This document shows positions 47,668-56,800 of a DNA stretch of 64,000 bases, in pieces. The stretch covers positions 248,001-312,000 of the forward strand of contig NZ_VJXX01000002.1 in NCBI RefSeq assembly GCF_009377195.2, in the 5' to 3' direction. The stretch's first letter is position 1; each line of letters begins with the position of its first letter. Made by a program: the position numbers and the translations under genes. The stretch comes from Arthrobacter bussei. GTDB lineage: Bacteria > Actinomycetota > Actinomycetes > Actinomycetales > Micrococcaceae. A model generated the notes under the pieces. That model was given only the letters and a program-made list of their open reading frames with translations, searched no databases and was not told where the DNA came from.

Positions 47668-48291
47668 TCAGGACTCGGGCCTGACCGTCGCCTCGACCGC
47701 CTCGACGCCGCCGGACGGCTGGACCATAACGGTCCGGAGGGTGCCCGGCAGTTCGGGGAACAACCCGATCATGAGGAGTTCGCTCGTTTCTCCCGGCAGC
47801 GCTCCCCCGCTGTACTCCTCCACGAGTCCGACGACGTCAGGATTGGCCTCACCGCCGTTCGCCGCCGCGCCCCACTCCTCGATCACCGCCGCTGCGGGTC
47901 GGAGTTCCAGCTCCTGCCCCTCGGGCGTGGAGATGGTCACGGTGTCCAGGTCGAGGGTCAGGCCACCCTCGGGATTCTGCACCGTGACCAGAGCGTAGGT
48001 CACGGCGTCCTCGCCCAGCTCGGCGCGCAGGGCCTCCACGTCGGCCGGCGCCTCGGCGGGCAGGACGACGTCCCCCTTCGCCTGGTCGACGAGGAAGGCG
48101 AAGCTGCCGCTGTTCGCATCCGCGAGCCCCTCCACGGAGGGCGCGTCGGACGGGGATGCAGCCTGCTCCGATGCCGTCTCGGCCGGATTCGGCGTGGGTC
48201 CGGCAGGTTCAGGACCGGTGGCGGGGTTGCCTCCGCAGCCGGAGAGCGCGAGGAGCAGCAGGAGGGTCGTCGGCAGGGCGTTCTTCTTCAT
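47668..48291 (-). CDS. Lipoprotein of unknown function
   Basis: 207 aa. Signal peptide with lipobox LALSGC (Cys about residue 19), a Pro/Ala/Ser/Glu linker to about residue 55, then a folded region of beta-rich character (TYALVTVQNPEGGLTLDLDTVTIS broken by turns, EGQELELRPAAAVIEEWG). The exported domain resembles small extracellular domains with no assigned role. It starts with ATG 48291 (MKKNAL) and stands alone. Confidence 0.75.
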   Translation of the reverse strand: MKKNALPTTLLLLLALSGCGGNPATGPEPAGPTPNPAETASEQAASPSDAPSVEGLADANSGSFAFLVDQAKGDVVLPAEAPADVEALRAELGEDAVTYALVTVQNPEGGLTLDLDTVTISTPEGQELELRPAAAVIEEWGAAANGGEANPDVVGLVEEYSGGALPGETSELLMIGLFPELPGTLRTVMVQPSGGVEAVEATVRPES

Positions 48292-48434
48292 GGTTCTCCC
48301 AGCGGCCGGCCAGGGACCGGCACGGTGTCAGGCCCGGTTCCACCGGGGCGCAGCAGCGTTCCTTCCTGTTCTACCAGCGGGCCATCGGCGTCGGGCAGGG
48401 ACCTCGGACGACGCCGGACCGTTGACAGGCCGCG

Positions 48435-49457
48435 TCAGTCCCGGTTACGTGCACGACTGGGCTGCACCCGCATCGGTTCCCCGGGCATCTTGGGGAAGTC
48501 CGGTGGGAAGGGCAGCTCCCCGAGTCCCTGCTCGGCGTCGCGCTCCCACCACGAATGCAGCACGTCGATGCTCCCGGGTGCGTCATGCATGTGCTCCCAC
48601 GGATCGCCGATCGTCCTCAGTCGCTGCGGGACCGTGGCGACCGTGAACGACGCCGGGTCCACGCCGGAGAGCTCCTCCCACGTCACGGGGCAGGAGACGG
48701 GCGCATGCGGCAGAGCCCTCGGGCTGTAGGCGCCCGCCATGGTGCGGTCCCGGTTCGCCTGGTTGTAGTCGACGAAGATCCGCTCGCCGCGCTCCTCCTT
48801 CCACCATGCCGTGGTCACACGGTCCGGCATCCGGCGCTCGAGCTCACGCGCGGCAGCGATCACGGCGCGGCGGACGTCGAGGAACTCGTGGGCGGGCTCG
48901 ATCGGCGCGAAGATGTGCAGTCCCCTGTTGCCCGACGTCTTGACGAAGCACGCGAGCCCGGCGTGGGCGAGGACGGCGCGCAACTCGTGGGCTGCGGCCA
49001 CGACGTCGGCGAAGGTGGTACCGGGCTGCGGGTCGAGGTCGATCCGCAGTTCGTCGGGGAGATCCGGCTCCGCGGCACGGGACGCCCACGGATGGAAGAC
49101 GACCGTGTTCATCTGTGCGGCCCAGACGACGGACGCCGGTTCATCGAGGACCAGCTGCGGATGGGAGCGTCCGCTGGGATACGTCACCGTCACGCTCCGC
49201 ACGTAGTCAGGAGCACCCTTGGGCGGATTCTTGCTGAAGAAGAACTCACCGTCCACGTCCGCGCCGAAGCGCTGCAGGGAGACGGGGCGGTTGCCGTTCG
49301 CACGGAGGAAGGCGGGGGCGACCTCCACGAGATACCGGGCGAGGTCCAGTTTGGTGAGGCCGACGTCGGGCCAGAGCACCCTCGAGGGGCTGGACACCCG
49401 GACCGGCCGCACGCCCTCCGGTCCGTCGACGTCGAGGATCATCGCTTCGCTGGCCAT
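48435..49457 (-). CDS. LigD-type polymerase/primase domain protein (NHEJ)
   Basis: 340 aa stand-alone version of the LigD polymerase domain (archaeo-eukaryotic primase fold). Visible motifs: SSPSRVLWPDVGLTKLDLARY at the N-terminus (broken), GEFFFSKNPPKG, the catalytic metal motif LRIDLDPQPG, FVKTSGNRGLHIFAPI and EERGERIFVDYNQANRDRTM. In full LigD it fills gaps during non-homologous end joining. No ligase or Ku gene is in this window. ATG 49457 lies 6 nt after TACTGT, so it is probably leaderless. Confidence 0.88.
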   Translation of the reverse strand: MASEAMILDVDGPEGVRPVRVSSPSRVLWPDVGLTKLDLARYLVEVAPAFLRANGNRPVSLQRFGADVDGEFFFSKNPPKGAPDYVRSVTVTYPSGRSHPQLVLDEPASVVWAAQMNTVVFHPWASRAAEPDLPDELRIDLDPQPGTTFADVVAAAHELRAVLAHAGLACFVKTSGNRGLHIFAPIEPAHEFLDVRRAVIAAARELERRMPDRVTTAWWKEERGERIFVDYNQANRDRTMAGAYSPRALPHAPVSCPVTWEELSGVDPASFTVATVPQRLRTIGDPWEHMHDAPGSIDVLHSWWERDAEQGLGELPFPPDFPKMPGEPMRVQPSRARNRD

Positions 49458-49463
49458 GCGCCC

Positions 49464-49469
49464 ACAGTA
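49464..49469 (-). promoter_or_regulatory. Leaderless promoter of the LigD-type polymerase gene (-10 TACTGT)
   Basis: TACTGT, spacer GGGCGC, ATG 49457. Confidence 0.6.
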
Positions 49470-49505
49470 CCCGCGGGTCCTTCCGGGCGGCAGGCCCGGC
49501 GGGAG

Positions 49506-49646
49506 TCAGCCGTCCGCGGGCCGCTCCCCGAACGGCCTCACCGTGTCCCGCAGCACGTGGAGCGTGAAGGCGGGACAGGCGGGATCCATGACCAGCCGGA
49601 CGAGCGGTCGCGCACCCCAGACGCAGGTGCAGCGGGTGGCGCTCAC
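49506..49646 (-). CDS. Possible small cysteine-containing protein
   Basis: 46 aa if started at GTG 49646; the frame stays open to ATG 49763 (85 aa). The segment RCTCVWGARPLVRLVMDPACPAF looks protein-like (C-x-C, later C-P), similar to small metal-binding proteins, unlike random high-GC frames. No ribosome-binding site is clear. The rest of the gap 49458-49895 holds short palindromes and the 12-bp tandem repeat. Confidence 0.35.
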   Translation of the reverse strand: MSATRCTCVWGARPLVRLVMDPACPAFTLHVLRDTVRPFGERPADG

Positions 49647-49827
49647 CGGCCGGACCCGGGGGCTGGTCCTGCAGTCCGAGGAGGCGTCTGGAGCGGAAGG
49701 GTCGGCGTCGTCATGACGCGATGATCCCGGGTGCGGAGCAGGAGAAACAGCAGGGTGCTTCACACACCCCGGGTGTTACGCGAACAACGCCGCCGGGTGA
49801 TCCGCCTGACCATCCGCCGCATCGGCA

Positions 49828-49863
49828 GCGCGATCATCAGCGCGGTCATCAGCGCGGTCATCA
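49828..49863. repeat. 12-bp tandem repeat, three copies
   Basis: GCGCGRTCATCA repeated three times without interruption (the first copy has A, the others G at position 6). It begins 33 bp past the 3' end of tRNA-Leu. Confidence 0.8.
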
Positions 49864-49895
49864 GGGTGGTCCGCCGCGCGGAAGGACCGCGGCCG

Positions 49896-49980
49896 TGGTG
49901 CCCGAAGTGGGACTCGAACCCACACACCTCTCGATACTGCATTTTGAGTGCAGCGCGTCTGCCAATTCCGCCATTCGGGC
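49896..49980 (-). tRNA. tRNA-Leu (anticodon CAA), CCA encoded
   Basis: Full cloverleaf on the minus strand: acceptor GCCCGAA/TTCGGGC, anticodon stem CTGCA/TGCAG with loop CTCAAAA (anticodon CAA), long class II variable arm, T arm GTGGG-TTCGAGT-CCCAC, discriminator A and a genomically encoded CCA (49896-49898). It reads UUG codons. A -10-like TAGAGT (50042-50047, minus) lies about 60 nt upstream. Confidence 0.96.
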
Positions 49981-50055
49981 CGTGCCCGCCACGGCTGTGA
50001 GGAAGAAGGCCGACTTCCGTCCTCCGCCGGTGCGCGAAACCACTCTACATGCCGA

Positions 50056-50061
50056 TAGGCT
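50056..50061 (+). promoter_or_regulatory. Probable promoter of pdtaR (-10 TAGGCT)
   Basis: TAGGCT gives a leader of about 60 nt with AAGGAG before the GTG start. It lies only 9 bp from the putative tRNA-Leu -10 (TAGAGT, 50042-50047, minus), so the two divergent promoters are nearly back to back. Confidence 0.5.
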
Positions 50062-50126
50062 GGATCCCGGATCGGGACCATGCCGTCCGCGGTCCGCCGG
50101 AACGCCGTCATCATCAAGGAGCAACA

Positions 50127-50729
50127 GTGTCTGAATCCACCGAAACCACGCCCGCCGGACCCGCTCGCCGGGTCATCGTGGCCGAGGACGAGACGCTGAT
50201 CCGGCTCGACATCATCGAGATCCTCCGCGGCGAGGGCTACGAGGTCGTGGCGGAGGCCGACAACGGCGAGAAGGCGGTCGCCCTGGCCCAGGAGCACAGG
50301 CCCGACCTCGTCCTCATGGACGTCAAGATGCCCGTCATGGACGGCATCACCGCTGCGGAGCAGATCGTCAAGGCGCGCATCGCCCCCGTGGTCCTCCTCA
50401 CGGCCTTCAGTCAGAAGGAACTCATCGAGCGCGCCCGTGACGCCGGTGCCATGGCGTACGTCGTCAAGCCCTTCACTCCCGCGGACCTGATCCCCGCCAT
50501 CGAGATCGCGATGTCACGCCACGAGGAGATCAAGGCCCTCGAGGCCGAAGTGTCCGACCTCCAGGAACAGTTCGCCACCCGCAAGCTCGTGGAGCGGGCC
50601 AAGAGCCTGCTCACCACCAAGATGGGCCTCACCGAGCCCGAGGCCTTCCGCTGGATCCAGAAGACCTCCATGGACCGCCGCCTCAGCATGCGCGAGGTCG
50701 CGGAGACGATCATCAACCAGGTCAACTGA
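50127..50729 (+). CDS. pdtaR: ANTAR-domain response regulator PdtaR
   Basis: 200 aa. Receiver domain (residues ~15-130: VIVAEDETLIRLDI, phospho-Asp in LVLMDVKMPVMDG, LLTAFSQ, YVVKPFTPAD), a coiled linker, and an ANTAR domain (VERAKSLLTTKMGLTEPEAFRWIQ, MREVAETII). It corresponds to Mycobacterium PdtaR (Rv1626), partner of kinase PdtaS; ANTAR domains bind RNA hairpins to prevent termination. GTG 50127 has AAGGAG 5 nt upstream. No kinase gene is adjacent. Confidence 0.92.
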   Translation: MSESTETTPAGPARRVIVAEDETLIRLDIIEILRGEGYEVVAEADNGEKAVALAQEHRPDLVLMDVKMPVMDGITAAEQIVKARIAPVVLLTAFSQKELIERARDAGAMAYVVKPFTPADLIPAIEIAMSRHEEIKALEAEVSDLQEQFATRKLVERAKSLLTTKMGLTEPEAFRWIQKTSMDRRLSMREVAETIINQVN

Positions 50730-50771
50730 CCCCGCAGGGACCCCTTGCGGTCCCACCCGGTCGGCAGCGCC

Positions 50772-50815
50772 GACCACGAAGACCCCCACCCGATCGGGTG
50801 GGGGTCTTCGTGGTC
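50772..50815. terminator. Very strong bidirectional terminator between pdtaR and pyk
   Basis: A perfect 44-nt palindrome: 20-bp stem closed by the loop GATC (or 22 bp in DNA). It sits in the 98-nt convergent gap. Confidence 0.9.
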
Positions 50816-50827
50816 AGCGGGCGATCG

Positions 50828-52318
50828 CTACTTCTTCTTGACGGGCCAGGGGCCGACGTCCTCCTTGATGAAGGAGGTGTGGTCGTCGGGCAGCTGGCCG
50901 GCGTCGGTGATGTCGCCGACGCGGTGCACCTTGATCGAGTTGGTCGATCCTGCCTGCCCGGGAGGGGAACCGGCGGCGATGACCACGAGGTCGTCGACCT
51001 CGACGAGACCCTGCTCGAACAGGACGCGGTCCACCTGTGACGTCATCTGGTCCGTGTGCTCGACGAACTCGACGAGCTTCGGCTGGATGCCCCAGATGAG
51101 CGACATGGTGTTCAGCGTGGACTGCACCGGCGTGAAGGCGACGACCGGCTTCTTCGGGCGCAGGCGGGACAGGCGGCGGGCCGAGTCGCCGGACTGCGTG
51201 AAGGTGCAGATGTACTTCGCGTCGAGCTGGTCGGAGATCTCGACGGCCGCACGCGTAATGGCGCCACCGCGGGTCTTCGGCTTGCTGCCGAGCGGCGGGA
51301 CGCGCTCGAGGCCGTGGCGCTCGGTGGACTCGATGATGTCGTTCATGATCTTCACCGTCTCCATCGGGTACTTGCCGACGCTCGTCTCACCGGAGAGCAT
51401 GACGGCGTCCGCGCCGTCGAGGACGGCGTTGGCGCAGTCCGAGGCCTCGGCTCGCGTGGGCCGCGGGTTGTCGATCATCGACTCGAGGACCTGGGTCGCG
51501 ACGATGACCGGCTTGGCCCAGCGGCGGGCGAGCTCGATCGCCCGCTTCTGCACGATCGGCACGTCCTGCAGCGGGAGCTCGACGCCGAGGTCCCCACGAG
51601 CAACCATGATGGCGTCGAAGGCGTCGATGATCTCCTCGAGGGCGTCGACGGCCTGGGGCTTCTCGATCTTCGCGATGACGGGGACCCGGCGTCCCTCCTC
51701 GTCCATGATCTCGTGCACGCGCCGGACATCACCGGCATCACGGACGAAGGACAGCGCGACCATGTCGACGCCGATCTGGATGGCCCAGCGGAGGTCCTCC
51801 TCGTCCTTGTCGCTGAGGGCGGGGACGTTGACGGCGACACCGGGCAGGTTGATGCCCTTGTTGTTGGACACCATCCCACCGACGACGACCTCGGTGGTGA
51901 CCTTGACGTCGTCGACGGCAGTCGCGCGGAGCGATACCTTGCCGTCGTCGATAAGGAGCATGTCACCGACGTTGACGTCGTGGGGCAGTCCCTTGAAGGT
52001 GGTGGAGCAGATCTCCTGCGTCCCCTCGACGTCCTCGGTGGTGATCGTGAAGACGTCCCCCGGGGCGAGGGCGTGGGGTCCGTCGACGAACCGGCCGAGA
52101 CGGATCTTCGGGCCCTGCAGGTCGGCGAAGATGCCGACGGGCTTGCCCAGCTCCTCCGAGGCGCGCCGCACGTTCTGGTAGGTGCTGCTGTGCACGGTGT
52201 AGTCACCGTGGCTCATGTTCATCCGGGCGACGTCCACGCCCGCCTCGAGCACGGCGAGCGTGTTCTCATAGCTGGCGATTGCGGGCCCGAATGTTGCAAC
52301 GATTTTTGCGCGTCTCAT
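50828..52318 (-). CDS. pyk: Pyruvate kinase
   Basis: Converts phosphoenolpyruvate and ADP to pyruvate and ATP. 496 aa with MRRAKIVATFGPA, VARMNMSHGD, ADLQGPKIRLG, the catalytic-site signature IAKIEKPQAVD, MVARGDLGVELP and DAVMLSGETSVGKYP. ATG 52318 is 6 nt after TAGGCT (leaderless). A single gene between gltD and pdtaR. Confidence 0.96.
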   Translation of the reverse strand: MRRAKIVATFGPAIASYENTLAVLEAGVDVARMNMSHGDYTVHSSTYQNVRRASEELGKPVGIFADLQGPKIRLGRFVDGPHALAPGDVFTITTEDVEGTQEICSTTFKGLPHDVNVGDMLLIDDGKVSLRATAVDDVKVTTEVVVGGMVSNNKGINLPGVAVNVPALSDKDEEDLRWAIQIGVDMVALSFVRDAGDVRRVHEIMDEEGRRVPVIAKIEKPQAVDALEEIIDAFDAIMVARGDLGVELPLQDVPIVQKRAIELARRWAKPVIVATQVLESMIDNPRPTRAEASDCANAVLDGADAVMLSGETSVGKYPMETVKIMNDIIESTERHGLERVPPLGSKPKTRGGAITRAAVEISDQLDAKYICTFTQSGDSARRLSRLRPKKPVVAFTPVQSTLNTMSLIWGIQPKLVEFVEHTDQMTSQVDRVLFEQGLVEVDDLVVIAAGSPPGQAGSTNSIKVHRVGDITDAGQLPDDHTSFIKEDVGPWPVKKK

Positions 52319-52324
52319 AAACCT

Positions 52325-52330
52325 AGCCTA
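52325..52330 (-). promoter_or_regulatory. Leaderless promoter of pyk (-10 TAGGCT)
   Basis: TAGGCT, spacer AGGTTT, ATG 52318; same hexamer as polA and the helicase gene. Confidence 0.65.
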
Positions 52331-52366
52331 GTCGTGTTGGGGTCGTGGGGATGGTGTGGGGGCCGG

Positions 52367-53824
52367 TCAGAGAACGGCGATGGAGCGATCGGACGGTGCT
52401 ACGGGCGCAGGCAGCTTCGTGGATCCCATGAGGTACTTGTCCACGGCGGCAGCGCACGCGCGGCCCTCCGCGATCGCCCAGACGATCAGCGACTGGCCGC
52501 GGCCGGCGTCGCCCACCGAGAAGACGCCCGCGGTATTCGTCATGTAGTAGCCGTCCCGCGCCAGGTTGCCCTGGTCGTCGAAGGCGGCCTCGACCTGCTC
52601 GGTGATGCCGGCGGGTTCGGCGCCCGTGAAACCGAGCGAGAGCAGCACGAGGTCCGCCGGGATCTCCCGTTCGGAGCCGGCCTTGGGGACACGCCGTCCG
52701 TCCACGAACTCCGTCTCCGCGACCTTGATGCCGCGCAGCACGCCGTTGTCGCCCACGAACTCGACGGTGGACGCGAGGTAGCGCCGCTCGCCGCCCTCCT
52801 CGTGCGCACTGGCGATGTCGAAGAGCGTCGGGAACGTGGGCCAGGGCTGGTCCGGCCGGCGCTCCGCGGGGGGCTGCTGGCCGATGGCGAGCGTGGTCAC
52901 GGACGCGGCCTTCTGGCGGTGAGCGGTACCGAGGCAGTCGGCCCCCGTGTCGCCGCCGCCGAGGATGACGACGTGCTTGCCCTCGGCATGGATCTGGTCC
53001 TCGACGGCGTCACCGGCCACCACCCGGTTCGCCGGGACCAGGTAGTCCATGGCGAAGTGCACGCCCTGGAGGTCACGGCCCGGGATGGGCAGGTCGCGCG
53101 GGACCGTGGCTCCGGTCGCGACCACGACGGCGTCGTAGCGGCGCTTCAGCTGTCCCCAGCTGATGTCCCTGCCGACGTCGACGCCGGTCCGGAAGCGCGT
53201 CCCCTCGGCCTTCATCTGGTCGACGCGGCGCTCCACGTGGATCTTCTCCATCTTGAAGTCGGGGATCCCGTAGCGGAGGAGTCCGCCGATACGGTCGTCC
53301 CGCTCGTAGACGGCGACCGTGTGCCCGGCGCGCGTGAGCTGCTGGGCCACGGCGAGGCCCGCCGGTCCGGATCCGACGACGGCGACCGTGCGGCCCGTCA
53401 GGCGCTCCGGGGGATGCGGCTCCACCCAGCCCTCACCGAAGGCCTGGTCTGCGATGGACACCTCGACCTGCTTGATGGTCACGGGAGGCTGGTTGATGCC
53501 GAGCACGCACGAGGATTCGCACGGCGCCGGGCAGAGCCGGCCCGTGAACTCCGGGAAGTTGTTGGTCGCGTGCAGCCGGTCGATCGCCTCCCGGCCCTTC
53601 TCCCGGAACGTGAGGTCGTTCCACTCCGGGATGAGGTTGCCGAGCGGGCAGCCCTGGTGGCAGAACGGGATGCCGCAGTCCATGCAGCGGCCGGCCTGCG
53701 CCTTCAGGACGCCCTTCTCCTGGGCCTCGTACACTTCCTTCCAGTCCATGATGCGCACGGGGACCGGGCGTCGGGGCTGGGTCTGGCGCTCGCGCACCTT
53801 CATGAATCCGCGTGGGTCAGCCAC
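52367..53824 (-). CDS. gltD: Glutamate synthase small (beta) subunit
   Basis: NADPH-oxidising subunit of glutamate synthase, 485 aa. N-terminal cysteines for two 4Fe-4S clusters ([18 protein letters not shown], and later [11 protein letters not shown]), FAD motif [19 protein letters not shown] motif [13 protein letters not shown], and a C-terminal FAD segment [22 protein letters not shown] 53824 overlaps the gltB stop by 8 nt, so the subunits are translated together. Confidence 0.96.
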   Translation of the reverse strand: MADPRGFMKVRERQTQPRRPVPVRIMDWKEVYEAQEKGVLKAQAGRCMDCGIPFCHQGCPLGNLIPEWNDLTFREKGREAIDRLHATNNFPEFTGRLCPAPCESSCVLGINQPPVTIKQVEVSIADQAFGEGWVEPHPPERLTGRTVAVVGSGPAGLAVAQQLTRAGHTVAVYERDDRIGGLLRYGIPDFKMEKIHVERRVDQMKAEGTRFRTGVDVGRDISWGQLKRRYDAVVVATGATVPRDLPIPGRDLQGVHFAMDYLVPANRVVAGDAVEDQIHAEGKHVVILGGGDTGADCLGTAHRQKAASVTTLAIGQQPPAERRPDQPWPTFPTLFDIASAHEEGGERRYLASTVEFVGDNGVLRGIKVAETEFVDGRRVPKAGSEREIPADLVLLSLGFTGAEPAGITEQVEAAFDDQGNLARDGYYMTNTAGVFSVGDAGRGQSLIVWAIAEGRACAAAVDKYLMGSTKLPAPVAPSDRSIAVL

Positions 53825-56800
53825 CGGTTACCTCCAGGATCTTGGTCCACGCCTCTTCGCCGTCGGGGTCGAGCCCCTGGTCGACGGCGGTGGCACGGGC
53901 GTCCAGCACCGCGGCGTAGTCGCGCGGCAGGACCTTGGTGAGACGGGCGATGGTGTCCTCGAAGGACCCGAGCAGGCTCTCCGCGAGGGTGGACTCGGTC
54001 TCCTCGACGTGCTGGATCAGCAGCCGCCGGACGATCTCGATGTCCTCGGCGTCGAGGTCGACGAGCAGGAGCTCCCCGTTCTCGAGGCTCTGCTTGTTGA
54101 CGCGCGCACGGTCCAGGTCCAGCACGAACGCCGTCCCTCCGGACATGCCCGCGCCGAAGTTGCGGCCCGTGCGCCCGAGGATGAGGGCCTGCCCTCCCGT
54201 CATGTACTCGCAGCCGTGGTCGCCGATCCCCTCGGCCACCGCCGTCGCGCCGGAGTTGCGGACGAGGAACCGCTCCCCCACCTGCCCGCGCAGGAACATC
54301 TCGCCGCTCGTCGCGCCGTAGCCGATGACGTTTCCGGCGATCACGTTGTGGTCGGCCCGGAACACGTTGGCGCGGTCCGGACGCACGATGATCCGGCCTC
54401 CGGAGAGCCCCTTGCCCACGTAGTCGTTCGAGTCGCCGAGCAGGCGCAGCGTGATGCCGGCCGGCAGGAAGGCCCCCAGGGACTGTCCGGCCTGGCCGGT
54501 CAGGGTGACGTCGATGGTGTCCGTCGCCAGGACGTCGAGGCCGAAGATGCGCGTGACCTCGTGCCCGAGCATCGTCCCGACGGAGCGGTCGGTGTTGACG
54601 ACGTCCAGCGAGATGCGGACCGGCGAGCGGTGCTGCAGCGCGTCGGCGCTCATCTCGATGAGCTTGTTGTCGAAGTGCTGGTCCAGGTCGTGGTTCTGCT
54701 TCAGCATGTTGCGCATCGGCTCGCCGGAATCGAACTCGTTGCCGCGCAGGATCGGATCCAGGTCCAGTCCATCGGCCTTCCAGTGCTCGATCGCCGTGCG
54801 GGCGTCGAGCAGCTCGCTGTGGCCGATGGCCTCCTCGAGCGTCCGGAAGCCGAGCTCCGCCAGGATCTCGCGGACCTCCTCGGCGATGAACTCGAAGAAG
54901 TTGACCACGAACTCCGGCTTGCCGGTGAACCGGCTGCGGAGCTCGGGATTCTGCGTCGCCACACCCACCGGGCAGGTATCGAGGTGGCAGACGCGCATCA
55001 TGATGCAGCCCGAGACCACGAGCGGAGCAGTCGCGAAACCGAACTCCTCACCGCCCAGCAGGGCGGCGATGACGACGTCGCGCCCGGTCTTCAGCTGCCC
55101 GTCGACCTGGACCACCACGCGGTCGCGCAGGCCGTTGAGCATGAGGGTCTGCTGCGTCTCGGCGAGGCCGAGCTCCCACGGGATGCCCGCGTGCTTCAGG
55201 GAGTTGAGCGGGCTCGCGCCCGTCCCGCCGTCGTGCCCGGACACCAGGACGACGTCGGCCTTGGCCTTGGTGACGCCCGCGGCCACCGTGCCGATGCCCA
55301 CCTCGGACACCAGCTTCACGTGGACCCGCGCGCTCGGGTTGGAGCGCTTGAGGTCGTAGATGAGCTGGGCGAGGTCCTCGATGGAATAGATGTCGTGGTG
55401 CGGCGGCGGCGAGATCAGCGCGACGCCGGGCGTGGAGTGCCGCGTGCGGGCGATCCACGGGTAGACCTTCTGGCTCATGAGCTGGCCGCCCTCACCGGGC
55501 TTGGCTCCCTGCGCCATCTTGATCTGGATGTCGTCGGCGTTGGTCAGGTACAGGCTCGTGACGCCGAACCGGCCCGAGGCCACCTGCTTGATGGCCGACC
55601 GCCGCTCGGGATCGAGCAGGCGCTCGACGTCCTCGCCGCCCTCGCCCGTGTTCGACTTCCCGCCCAGGCGGTTCATCGCGATGGCGAGGGTCTCGTGCGC
55701 CTCCTGGGAGATGGAGCCGTAGCTCATCGCCCCCGTGGAGAAGCGCTTGACGATCTCCGAGACCGGCTCCACCTCGTCGAGCGGGATGGGCGGCCGGGCG
55801 TCGTCGCGCAGCCGCAGCAGGCCGCGGAGCGTCATGAGCTCGCGCGACTGGTCGTCGACGCCCTGCGTGTAGGCCTTGAAGATGTCGTAGCGGCGCTCGC
55901 GCGTCGCGTGCTGCAGCCGGAAGACCGTCTCCGGGTTGAACAGGTGCGGCGGGCCCTCGCGGCGCCACTGGTACTCGCCACCGTTGTCGAGGCCGCGGTG
56001 CGGGTCCTCGATGCCGTCCTGCGGGTACGCCGTGTCATGCCGTGCAGCGGTCTCCGCGGCGATGACGTCGAGGCCCACGCCACCGAGCTGCGTCTGGGTG
56101 CCGTGGAAGTACTCGTCCACGAGCTCCTGCGAGAGTCCGAGCGCCTCGAAGGTCTGCGCGCCGCAGTAGGAGCTGACCGTGGAGATGCCCATCTTGGACA
56201 TGATCTTCAGGACGCCCTTGCCGAGGCCCTTGATGAGGTGCGCGACGGCGGCCTCGGCGCTCACGCCCGTGATGTCCCCGTTGCGGACCAGCTCCTCGCA
56301 GCTCTCCATCGCGAGGTAGGGGTTCACGGCGGACGCCCCGTAGCCGATCAGCACCGCGACGTGGTGGACCTCGCGGACATCGCCCGCCTCGACCACGAGG
56401 GACGTCTTGGTGCGGTTGGCGCTCTTGAGGAGGTGGTGGTGCACGGCGCTCGTCAGGAGCAGCGACGGGATGGGCGCCCACTGACCGTTCGAATCGCGAT
56501 CGGAGAGCACCACGTACTCGACGCCGCGGTTCAGGGCGCTGGAGACCTGCTCGCAGATCTCGGCGAGGCGCGCCCGGAGGGCCGCCTCCCCGCCGTCGTG
56601 CCGGTACAGGCCGCGCACGCGCACGGTCAGGCGGTCGCCGTCGTCGGTCTCGAGGTTGGCGATCTTCGCCAGCTCGTCGTTGGTGATGACCGGGAACTTC
56701 AGGGCGATCTGCTTGGACCGGACCTGGCCGGTGGAGAGCAGGTTGCCGTCGGGCCCGATCGTGACACCCATGGAGGTCACGAGTTCCTCGCGGATGGAAT

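Noticed and set aside
49760-49942. Short frames running through the 12-bp repeat and the tRNA gene
   Set aside because: They depend on the tandem repeat and cover the tRNA; no ribosome-binding site.
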